A stretch of 64,000 nucleotides of DNA from Hymenobacter nitidus (GTDB taxonomy: Bacteria; Bacteroidota; Bacteroidia; Cytophagales; Hymenobacteraceae): positions 62,001 through 126,000 of the forward strand of contig NZ_JAJADQ010000009.1 in the NCBI RefSeq assembly GCF_020447315.1, in the 5' to 3' direction. The translations under genes and the position numbers were made by a program. Positions 45,201 through 52,116 of this stretch are shown piece by piece. How positions within the stretch are numbered: position 1 is the first letter of the stretch; the number at the start of each line of letters is the position of its first letter. The notes under the pieces are model-generated. The model worked only from the letters and a program-made list of their open reading frames with translations, was not told the origin of the DNA and did not search any database.

Positions 45201-45374
45201 GCTCTGCCATTTCTGACACTCCTGGCACAGATCCGGGGAAGCCAGGTACAGGGCCTCCATAAACGATTCGTCGGTCAGGCGTCTACGCAGCGTCGCCGAA
45301 TCGAACCCACTGTCGAAGGGCTTGGCAGGCGTACGCAGAATCAGGGTGGGGTGGAATTGGTAGAGGTGTTTCAT
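42297..45374 (-). CDS. LanB full-length lanthipeptide dehydratase
   Basis: A 1025-residue class I dehydratase (NisB is 993). It uses glutamyl-tRNA to glutamylate Ser/Thr of the precursor and then eliminates glutamate. The N-terminal glutamylation domain carries the conserved R-x-x-x-R-x-T-P-F-G pattern: ARMTSRCTPFGLFAG with Arg80, Arg84 and Thr86, matching NisB Arg83, Arg87 and Thr89. The C-terminal elimination (SpaB_C) domain has WFFIRYSDPDNHIRLRLHLP, with the expected catalytic Arg, and SYIHMLVNRL, with the expected catalytic His. All domains appear intact. It is read toward the two-component genes and away from lanC and the precursor. Confidence 0.93.
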   Translation of the reverse strand: MKHLYQFHPTLILRTPAKPFDSGFDSATLRRRLTDESFMEALYLASPDLCQECQKWQSGELTDPKKIEKLQGTLARYYARMTSRCTPFGLFAGCSVVSWGEESRITLAPADNTRHTRLDMHYLCALAYQLSEIEAVKQRIRYFPNTSLYQIGEEIRYIEYHYQNEERVHQISSAAASPYMQHVIEASRSGLTRLEIAGLLAGEDELSEALAYVDELIRAQVLISELEPTVTGPEFYHHIQAVLGRMNDTAPEPSIQVLQHVLRQVATQLDTLDRNLVNPAQAYQDIVRVLEPLGIPIQKNKLFQTDSIRGVEGTSTLGRDVQEQLLQAMDVLRYLTTPHRNERLESFKDRFQARYEGQAVPLLEALDNESGLRYSDFGKSSYSPLVHDLALAAQGGSGRALRQNEVQLFMYHKLREADRNGQYSVSITKDEVRHFVPFTNPLPPSLSILFRMLDEGQILLEGIGGSSAVNLLGRFAHADADIERVIRQVTTQEQQQNPAVKFAEICHLPVSRVGNILLRPAFREMEIPYLAQSGAPVEGQIRLQDLVLSMQGRQLVLRSSLTNQIIVPRLSTAHNYSNHALPVYEFLCDLQTQGLQPNLGFSWTSVSLYARFLPRLTFQNVVLQAASWQFDKAELKELLAASAADVATRFEEFRRRWQVPRLFTLADGDNELLVDAENATTVQVWLDAIRRRSTIKLREFLLATHTNPVRDADGHVFAHQLVALLVRTAPCYTSLGKTDVGAQPGIVREFSLGSEWLYYKFYCGQKVADRVLTEVIRPLTEELLGQELIDKWFFIRYSDPDNHIRLRLHLPDVKHIGEIVYLVNTFVQPYTNNGYIWKTQIDTYRRELERYGQHTMELSESWFFEDSRAVLAMMHETGDDDSATAWIWGLRQIDALLEAFDCTLPQKLALLQQLKESFAQEFGMDKNLKLQLDAKYRSFRSTIQRTLHGGDLTGQENQRVRRIAQQIKAVERQGQLDVDKSSLLGSYIHMLVNRLIPVDARLHEMVLYDFLHRQYQSQQAMQKVG

Positions 45375-45730
45375 CGTAGCGAGTGGGGCTCAATGAAGAG
45401 TAGAAAAGATGTAAGTAGCAGGCTTTTGAGAAAAGCATGGATTTTGGCAGCAACAAATTGCGTAAAACATAGCTATCAAAAAAGCGTATTCATCAGGTTA
45501 AAATACATTCCGATATATATTGTGTTTTACGGACCTGAAGCGTAAAGCCCCAGCCCGGCCGCCGGATGCTTGCTGAATCGGTTTAGGAAGCCGGAAGCTG
45601 CTTTTGGGGCCGCGGCTCTGTTTTGCGGCGTCACGCACGGCCCACGCAGAAATTAAACTCCCGATTGGAAGCCAGCAAAACCCGCCGGACCTTGCGGCTT
45701 TTCCTTCCGGCCTCTTTCTCCGCCTCTTTC
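45375..45730. other. Intergenic region upstream of lanB
   Basis: About 355 bases between divergent genes; the part near 45470-45540 is AT-rich and probably carries the lanB promoter, though no exact consensus was found. Checked for precursor peptides on both strands: only very short frames with no leader-like N-terminus were found. Confidence 0.5.
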
Positions 45731-46282
45731 ATGGTTCACCTCATTGGCCTTTCCGGCAAGCGCGGCAGCGGTAAAGACACCGTGGCCCGCCTGATTCAGC
45801 AGCTGCAGCCCGAGCGCAACTGGCAGATTATGTCTTTCGGCGACGCTATCAAGGCCGTGTGCGCCACGCTGGCCGGCGAAAGCACCCAGCCCTACTACAG
45901 CCAAACCGGCAAGGCCGAGCTGCTGCCCGATTTTGGCCGCACCCGCGGCGAGATGCTGCAACAGGTGGGCGCCGCCCTGCGGGCCTGGGACTACGAAATC
46001 TGGGTGCAGGCCTTCTTTGCGCGGCTGCCGCCCGGCCAGTGCATCCTGGTGCCCGACGTGCGCTTTCCCAACGAAGCCCAGCCTATCCTGGACCGGGGCG
46101 GCCTGATGCTGCGCGTGGAAGGCGACCCGCTGCGCCAGCAGGGCGACGGTACCCGCGACGACAACCACCCCAGCGAAACGGTGATGGATACTTACGGGCA
46201 GTTTACCACCGTACTGCACAACGTGGGCTCCCGCGTAGCGCTGGAACAGCAGGTGCGGGCCCAGGTGCTGCCCCTGCTGTAA
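45731..46282 (+). CDS. P-loop (deoxy)nucleotide monophosphate kinase-like protein
   Basis: A 183-residue cytoplasmic protein. Walker A is LSGKRGSGKDTVARL (residues 6-20). Further motifs VPDVRFPNEA and DDNHPSETVMD fit the deoxynucleotide monophosphate kinase family (phage T4 gp1-like) that acts in dNTP supply or in modified-base pathways. Start chosen at the ATG at 45731, as the frame upstream has no protein-like content. Substrate not deducible. No phage genes are adjacent, so a housekeeping role is possible. Confidence 0.8.
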   Translation: MVHLIGLSGKRGSGKDTVARLIQQLQPERNWQIMSFGDAIKAVCATLAGESTQPYYSQTGKAELLPDFGRTRGEMLQQVGAALRAWDYEIWVQAFFARLPPGQCILVPDVRFPNEAQPILDRGGLMLRVEGDPLRQQGDGTRDDNHPSETVMDTYGQFTTVLHNVGSRVALEQQVRAQVLPLL

Positions 46283-46341
46283 GCCGGTAAAGCCGATTGT
46301 GTGTGAACCGCATTTCAATCAAAGTTTGGAACCGCCTAGAT

Positions 46342-46662
46342 ATGTTGCAAAAGCCTATTGCGGCGGAAATCAGCGCCTCGGCCCCAGGGCGGCGCCGGTG
46401 GGTGGATATTCACTACGAGTTGAACAGGCAGCCATCCACAGGTCCCCAGCCGCCCCAGCATCTGTACTGTATTATCGACCGGGAGTTTGATACGGCCCTG
46501 CTGGAACTGTATGCGCCTGATGGGGACGAAGACCTGGCTCTTATATGTGAAAACGATTACCACGTAGCCGACGAACCCCAGCTGTATGCGGTATTGACTG
46601 AGCTTGGCATTGACCCTGGTTCGTTTGATGCTCCCTGGAATGTAGCGCATCCCGTACTGTAG
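46342..46662 (+). CDS. Hypothetical protein
   Basis: A 106-residue acidic cytoplasmic-looking protein with no known motif. It has several Asp/Glu-rich turns (YAPDGDEDLALICENDYH) and no signal or membrane segment. I chose the ATG at 46342; an upstream TTG frame start at 46297 would add 15 residues. It starts 59 bases after the kinase-like gene. Confidence 0.6.
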   Translation: MLQKPIAAEISASAPGRRRWVDIHYELNRQPSTGPQPPQHLYCIIDREFDTALLELYAPDGDEDLALICENDYHVADEPQLYAVLTELGIDPGSFDAPWNVAHPVL

Positions 46663-46680
46663 CGCCCGGCTTATCCTGCT

Positions 46681-46688
46681 TACCTTTG
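46681..46688 (+). promoter_or_regulatory. -7 box upstream of pruA
   Basis: TACCTTTG matches TAnnTTTG exactly, 44 bases before the ATG at 46733. The TTG element is not found at the usual distance. Confidence 0.45.
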
Positions 46689-46732
46689 CCCTACCACTCC
46701 TTCGAAAACATACCTCCAACTCCTCCCCCGCT

Positions 46733-48403
46733 ATGGCCAACGGCTTTTTCAACGTCCCGACCCCGATCAACGAACCCGTCAAAGGCTACGCGCCCGGCTC
46801 CAAGGAGCGCGCCGAGCTGCAGCAGGCCCTGAAAGACCTCAAAAAGCAGCAGGCTGACATTCCGATGCACATCGGCGGCCAGGAAGTCCGGACCGGCAAA
46901 ACCCAGAAAATCAGCCCGCCCCACGACCACCAGCACGTGCTGGGCCAGTTTCACGAGGGCGACGCCTCGCACGTGCAGCAGGCTATCGATGCGGCCCTGG
47001 CAGCCCGTGAGAACTGGGCCGAACTGCCCTGGGAGCACCGCGCCTCTATCTTCCTGAAGGCCGCCGAGCTGCTGGCCGGCCCCTACCGGGCCCGGATTAA
47101 CGCGGCCACCATGCTGGCCCAGAGCAAGAACGCCTACCAGGCCGAAATCGACGCGGCCTGCGAGCTGATCGACTTTTTCCGCTTCAACGTGTTCTTCATG
47201 CAGGAAATCTACAAGCAGCAGCCCGAGAGCCTGCCCGGCATGTGGAACCGCCTGGAGCACCGCCCCCTGGAAGGCTTCGTGTTTGCCCTGACGCCCTTCA
47301 ACTTCACCTCCATTGCCGCCAACCTGCCCGCCTCGGTAGCCATGATGGGCAACGTGGTGGTGTGGAAGCCCGCTAACACCCAGATCTACTCGGCCCAGGT
47401 GCTGATGGAGCTCTTCAAGGAAGCCGGCGTGCCCGACGGCGTTATCAACCTGGTGTATGTGGATGGCCCCACCGCCGGGGAAGTTATCTTCAACCACCGC
47501 GACTTTGCCGGTATCCACTTCACCGGCTCGACCGGCGTATTCCAGAACATCTGGAAGACCATCGGCCAGAACATTCACAAGTACAAGAGCTATCCGCGCA
47601 TCGTGGGCGAAACCGGCGGCAAGGACTTTATCCTGGCCCACCACTCGGCCCACCCGCGCCAGGTAGCTACCGCCATTACCCGCGGCGCCTTCGAATACCA
47701 GGGGCAGAAATGCTCGGCCGCCTCGCGCGCCTATATTCCCAGCAACATTTGGGACGAGGTGAAGGGCTACGTGCAGGAAGACCTGAAGTCCATCAAGATG
47801 GGCGACGTGGAGGATTTCTCCAACTTCGTCAACGCCGTGATTAGCGAGGCCTCCTTCGACAAGCTGGCCAAGTACATTGATGCCGCCAAAGCCGACGACT
47901 CGGTGGAAATCATTGCCGGCGGCAACCACGACAAGAGCAAGGGCTACTTCATCGAGCCCACGGTGATTGTAACCAAGAACCCGCAGTACGTGACCATGTG
48001 CGAGGAGCTGTTCGGGCCCGTGCTGACCCTGCACGTCTACGATTCGCAGGAGTTCGAGAAGACCCTGGACCTGGTGGACGGCACCTCGCCCTACGCCCTG
48101 ACCGGCGCCATCTTCGCCCAGGACCGCTACGCCATCGACCTGGCTACGAAGAAGCTGGTGCACGCGGCCGGCAACTTCTACATCAACGACAAGCCCACCG
48201 GCGCGGTAGTTGGGCAGCAGCCCTTCGGCGGCGCCCGCGCCAGCGGTACCAACGATAAGGCGGGCTCCATGCTGAACCTGCTGCGCTGGGTGTCGCCGCG
48301 CGCCATCAAGGAAACCTTCGTGACGCCCGTCGACTACCGCTACCCCTTTATGGGCGTCGACACCGGCGAAAACCTGAACGTTACGGGTCAGGGCGGCTTC
48401 TAA
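46733..48403 (+). CDS. pruA: L-glutamate gamma-semialdehyde dehydrogenase (1-pyrroline-5-carboxylate dehydrogenase)
   Basis: A 556-residue NAD-dependent aldehyde dehydrogenase that makes glutamate in proline catabolism. ALDH motifs: FALTPFNFTSIAANLPAS (substrate/NAD region), GIHFTGSTGVFQNIW, the catalytic Glu in VGETGGKDF and nucleophile Cys in EYQGQKCSAASRAYIP. Length and the N-terminal extension fit the eukaryote/Bacteroidota P5CDH type. Monocistronic with a strong terminator. No proline dehydrogenase gene is in the window. Confidence 0.96.
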   Translation: MANGFFNVPTPINEPVKGYAPGSKERAELQQALKDLKKQQADIPMHIGGQEVRTGKTQKISPPHDHQHVLGQFHEGDASHVQQAIDAALAARENWAELPWEHRASIFLKAAELLAGPYRARINAATMLAQSKNAYQAEIDAACELIDFFRFNVFFMQEIYKQQPESLPGMWNRLEHRPLEGFVFALTPFNFTSIAANLPASVAMMGNVVVWKPANTQIYSAQVLMELFKEAGVPDGVINLVYVDGPTAGEVIFNHRDFAGIHFTGSTGVFQNIWKTIGQNIHKYKSYPRIVGETGGKDFILAHHSAHPRQVATAITRGAFEYQGQKCSAASRAYIPSNIWDEVKGYVQEDLKSIKMGDVEDFSNFVNAVISEASFDKLAKYIDAAKADDSVEIIAGGNHDKSKGYFIEPTVIVTKNPQYVTMCEELFGPVLTLHVYDSQEFEKTLDLVDGTSPYALTGAIFAQDRYAIDLATKKLVHAAGNFYINDKPTGAVVGQQPFGGARASGTNDKAGSMLNLLRWVSPRAIKETFVTPVDYRYPFMGVDTGENLNVTGQGGF

Positions 48404-48423
48404 GCTGATGGGATTGACGCATG

Positions 48424-48460
48424 AAAAAGGCCGCTTCGGATTTTCGGAGCGGCCTTTTTT
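48424..48460. terminator. Terminator after pruA
   Basis: AAAAAGGCCGCTTCGG / CGGAGCGGCCTTTTTT hairpin with A and T tracts on its two sides. Confidence 0.9.
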
Positions 48461-48514
48461 GGTTAGATGACAGGCTAGCGTGGGGCATTCCGGAATAAGC
48501 CGCAACTTGTTTGC

Positions 48515-49093
48515 ATGAAAGCGTATTGGCTATTTTTATTTCTTGGGCTACTCTGCGCGGGCTGCTCCGCCCCGCAGCCGCACCATCTGCCTGACTTGGA
48601 TACGTATAAGCAGCAGGAAGATTCGGTACTGGTGGCAATATGTGGTCAGGTCCTGAACCACGGATTCTTTTGGCAGCGGCTTACGGCCAACACCGATACC
48701 CTGGCACTGTGTGATTCACTACAGTTTCCTGCTCCATTGCCAAGCCGGGAAATATAGCGCCTGAAAACGGATTCTCATTTACCACCCCGTTTCCTTACGC
48801 TCCTAACCGATACTACAAACTGGTCTGAAGCCCGCACCTCCGTCATCCACCCTCCACTTCAGGCTATGAGTAGGCATTTGGCTTTTACGCCAAAGCTTAT
48901 TGCTCCCAGCAGTTACAAGGAGAATAGGTACCGCCTCTCCCGAGTCGTTTTCAACCAGAATTTCACCCTAGCTTATTTCCGGGCTACGTGGTCCGACCCA
49001 GGTGGTGGAACTATGCAATATGTTATATGCCAGAAGGAAAATGGCCATTGGGTCGTGAAGCTGCTGGACCACTGGAATTCTTTCAAAATCTGA
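48515..49093 (+). pseudogene. Lipoprotein gene interrupted by an in-frame amber codon
   Basis: The ATG at 48515 opens a lipoprotein signal (MKAYWLFLFLGLLCAGC). The frame meets TAG at 48755-48757 (after PLPSREI) but continues unbroken in the same frame for another 111 codons to a TGA at 49091-49093. The second part reads like a folded domain (FTLAYFRATWSDPGGGTMQY, NGHWVVKLLDHW). The simplest reading is a 192-codon gene with one nonsense change. A terminator follows at once. No family is recognised for the intact form. Confidence 0.65.
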
Positions 49094-49100
49094 GGTCATC

Positions 49101-49136
49101 AAAAAGGCCGCTCCGAACTTCTGGAGCGGCCTTTTT
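49101..49136. terminator. Bidirectional terminator
   Basis: AAAAAGGCCGCTCC / GGAGCGGCCTTTTT hairpin between the convergent broken lipoprotein gene and the GH31 gene. Nearly the same sequence as the pruA terminator at 48424. Confidence 0.9.
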
Positions 49137-49158
49137 TCATGCGTGAAGAAAGATAAAC

Positions 49159-52017
49159 CTACTCCACCAGTATAGTCACGGCCTGCCCGGAGTAGCTGAC
49201 GGTTTGGCCCGTGGTTTTGGTAAGGTCGGCGGGCACGGGGCGGGCTTTGCTGACGACCACCACCCGAAACGTGCGCTGCGTGACCATGCCGGGAAACGCC
49301 CCCTTCCGCGCCCCGATGGTCAGGGTTTTGGCCTGCTCGTCGTAGCGCAGCGGAATGGTGGCAAACGCGCCTTTTTCGTAGTTGTAGTTCACGTCCTCGT
49401 CCTCGTAGAGCGTAAACTGCCCGTCGCGGCCGGTGTAAACGTAGAGCGTGAGTGGGTCGGCGGGCTTTTCGGCGGCGTACTGAATTTCCGGGCCGAAGGG
49501 CAGAATGGCGCCTTCGGGCACGAAGAGCGGCATGCGTTCCAGCGGGGCGGCTTCCACAATCTGCCGGCCGCCGCTCTGGTGCTGACCGGTGTAGAAGTTG
49601 TACCACCCCGTGCCGGCCGGCAGATACAGCGGCTTCTCGCGGGCCTGGTACTCGGTGATGGGACTCACGAGCAAGCTGGGGCCGCACATAAACTGGCTGC
49701 CGATGCTGCGCACGTTGGGATCGGCGGCGAAATCCATTTGCAGGCCCCGCATCAGGGTGTAGTCTTCGTGGTGCACCCGGCCGGCCAGGGAGTAGAAATA
49801 GGGCATCAGGCGGTAGCGCAACTGGTCGTAGTAGAGCATACTTTGGTAGGCCGGGTGCGTCTCCGGCGCGATATTGAACATTTCGCGAAACGGATACTGC
49901 CCATGCACCCGAAACAGCGGACAGAAGGCTCCAAACTGAAACCAGCGCGCCTGCAGCTCCCGCCACTCTTCCAGATCAGCAGTATTGGGCTTTTCATAGC
50001 GGCGCTCCACGGCAAAGCCGCCGATGTCGGTAGTCCAGTACGGAATGCCGGATAAGGACAGGTTCAGGCCGGCCGGAATCTGGTTTTTAAAGTCTTCCCA
50101 GCGGGAACCTATGTCGCCGCTCCAGATGGCCGCTGCGTAGCGCTGGGAGCCGGCGTAGCCCGAGCGGGTCAGCAGAAACACGCGCTGGTTGGGCGCGGTC
50201 TGGCGCTGACCCTCGTAGATGCCCTTGGCATTCTGGAGCGGAAAGCCGTTGAAATACTGGGTGGCCGAGCCTAGGAAAGTAGGGGTCATGAGCTCCTTGC
50301 GGGTAGCTACTGAGGTATTGGAGTAGATGTCGGGCTCGGAGGCATCCATCCACCAGGCGTCGATGCCTTTGGTGAAGAGCTTGGTGTTCATCAGTTGCCA
50401 AAACGCCTGCCGGGCCCGGGGGTTAAAGGCATCGTAGAACGTGGAGGTGTAGCCGGGCGCAATCCAGTCCTTGGTGCGGTTGGCCACGTTGCGCGGGTAG
50501 AGATAGCCCTTGCTTTGAAAGTCGCGGTAGACCGGAATGCCCTCGTAGAACTTGGCCCACACCGAAATCATGAAGTGCAGGTTGTGCTCGTCGTGCAGGG
50601 TTTTGATGAGGCCCTCCGGACTAGGGAAGCGGCTGGGGTCAAATTCCTGGCTGCCCCACTCGGCCGGCTTCCAGTACGACCAGTCGAGCACGATATTGTC
50701 GATGGGAATCCGGCGGCGGCGAAACTCGGCGGCTACGGCCAGCATTTCCGGCTGAGTTTTGTACCGCTCCCGGCTTTGCCACAGCCCCAGGGCCCAGCGC
50801 GGCACCATCGGGGCCTTGCCCGTGAGCTGCCGGTAGCCGCTGATAACTTCGTCCAAATTCCGGCCGTGCACGAAGTAGTAATCCAGGCTGGTGCCGGCTT
50901 CGGAAGCCAACCCGTATTCGTGCTGGCGCTGGCCCGGCAGCGGCCCCAGCCACTTCAGCCCGATATAAGATTCGTCACCGTCGGGGTTCCACTCGATTTT
51001 AATCGGGTATTTCCGCCCCGCTTCCAGGTTGAGGGCCACTACCGAAGTGCCGGGGTTCCAGGCCTGCCGCCACTTATCGACCTGTAGCTTGCCGTCGAGG
51101 TAGAACTTCACGTAGCCGGCATTCTTGAGCAGAAAGTGGTGCAGCCCAGCCGTGCCCGATTCAATGGATCCTTCCCACGCAGCCAGCGTTTGACCGAGCT
51201 TAAGGCCCGCCGGGAAGTTTTTCTGGTCTTCCAGGTACTCGTAGTTCAGTACCGATTCGGGCCGTTGCACGAGTATTTCCGCGGGCTTGTCCTTGCGGAC
51301 GTACGTGGCCGTGAGCCAGCCCTGGGTGCCGTCTTTGGCATACAGCCTGAGGCTAGAGAGTGGCTGGTAGTCACGCGTATCCCCGACTTTGGTAATGGAA
51401 TAATTGTCCCAGAGCAGGCCGTAGTTGCGGCTCGACACGAGAAAGGGCACGGCCACGTCGGTGTTGTTCTGGGCCAGTTCCACCTGCTGGCCGCGGTAGT
51501 TCATCGTGCCGTTCTGGTGCTGGCCCAAGCCGTAGAGCCCCTCTCCTTCCGCCGAGTCGAAGACCTGCTCCAGCTGGTAGAGTGGCTGCCCGTCGGCCAC
51601 TACAGGCCGGAAGGTTTTGCCACCGCCGGGCCGCTCCCGCAGAATAACGCGGCCCTGCAAATCGGTGAAGCTAACCTCGCCGGTACTCAGCGAAACCGTG
51701 GCCCGCAGCGTGCCGGTGCTGATGGTGCCGAGGGCTTTCTTTTCCCGGTACTGCCACTTCACGGCGGCAGGCGGCTGCGGCACGACCATTAAACTGGGCC
51801 CGGCGGCAATGACCTCCTGCGGACTGGCCTGCACGCGGATAATTCGGTCAGATACGACCTGCAGACGCACCGTGCGGGTTTCGTCGTCGTGGCGGCGGGG
51901 CAGGTGCACCTCAATGCCATCGGCCAGCCGCTGCACCGTAGCCTTTTGGGCCCGGGCAACGACTGGCAACAGGCCAGTGGCCGTTAGCAGAAATACGCGG
52001 AAATAAGATTTGACCAT
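49159..52017 (-). CDS. GH31 glycoside hydrolase with PA14-like insert, probable alpha-xylosidase
   Basis: A 952-residue secreted enzyme. The signal peptide runs from the ATG at 52017 (MVKSYFRVFLLTATGLLPVV, cut near ARAQ). Order: N-terminal beta-sandwich, a PA14-like insert (~residues 230-350, AGYVKFYLDGKLQVDKWRQA), the TIM barrel, and C-terminal sandwich domains with a DUF5110-like part. The nucleophile is Asp558 in DAWWMDASEPD; the acid/base Asp is in WSGDIGSRWEDF. A PA14 insert is known in alpha-xylosidases of xyloglucan loci (Cellvibrio Xyl31A type), which suggests removal of alpha-1,6-xylose. It is the last gene of the SusC-SusD-GH3-GH31 operon. Confidence 0.92.
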   Translation of the reverse strand: MVKSYFRVFLLTATGLLPVVARAQKATVQRLADGIEVHLPRRHDDETRTVRLQVVSDRIIRVQASPQEVIAAGPSLMVVPQPPAAVKWQYREKKALGTISTGTLRATVSLSTGEVSFTDLQGRVILRERPGGGKTFRPVVADGQPLYQLEQVFDSAEGEGLYGLGQHQNGTMNYRGQQVELAQNNTDVAVPFLVSSRNYGLLWDNYSITKVGDTRDYQPLSSLRLYAKDGTQGWLTATYVRKDKPAEILVQRPESVLNYEYLEDQKNFPAGLKLGQTLAAWEGSIESGTAGLHHFLLKNAGYVKFYLDGKLQVDKWRQAWNPGTSVVALNLEAGRKYPIKIEWNPDGDESYIGLKWLGPLPGQRQHEYGLASEAGTSLDYYFVHGRNLDEVISGYRQLTGKAPMVPRWALGLWQSRERYKTQPEMLAVAAEFRRRRIPIDNIVLDWSYWKPAEWGSQEFDPSRFPSPEGLIKTLHDEHNLHFMISVWAKFYEGIPVYRDFQSKGYLYPRNVANRTKDWIAPGYTSTFYDAFNPRARQAFWQLMNTKLFTKGIDAWWMDASEPDIYSNTSVATRKELMTPTFLGSATQYFNGFPLQNAKGIYEGQRQTAPNQRVFLLTRSGYAGSQRYAAAIWSGDIGSRWEDFKNQIPAGLNLSLSGIPYWTTDIGGFAVERRYEKPNTADLEEWRELQARWFQFGAFCPLFRVHGQYPFREMFNIAPETHPAYQSMLYYDQLRYRLMPYFYSLAGRVHHEDYTLMRGLQMDFAADPNVRSIGSQFMCGPSLLVSPITEYQAREKPLYLPAGTGWYNFYTGQHQSGGRQIVEAAPLERMPLFVPEGAILPFGPEIQYAAEKPADPLTLYVYTGRDGQFTLYEDEDVNYNYEKGAFATIPLRYDEQAKTLTIGARKGAFPGMVTQRTFRVVVVSKARPVPADLTKTTGQTVSYSGQAVTILVE

Positions 52018-52116
52018 AGAAAGCGGATAATCACACGGGCCAAAAGGCCGGTTTCTGCCGCGCGACAAGCAAACAAGGGCTTGCCCCGCGGCGGAAAACG
52101 GGTAATTGCAGCTGGT

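Noticed and set aside
45390..45470. 26-residue Cys-rich minus-strand frame upstream of lanB, as a second precursor
   Set aside because: It starts almost directly with the Cys cluster and has no leader; chance is more likely. A 50-residue plus-strand frame at 45393-45545 also lacks leader features.
20640..49093. Reassigned or suppressed TAG codon explaining the two amber-split genes
   Set aside because: Many intact genes in the window end normally at TAG (for example at 20568-20570, 37239-37241 and 42290-42292), and no suppressor tRNA or Pyl/Sec gene is seen. Nonsense mutation or sequencing error is simpler.
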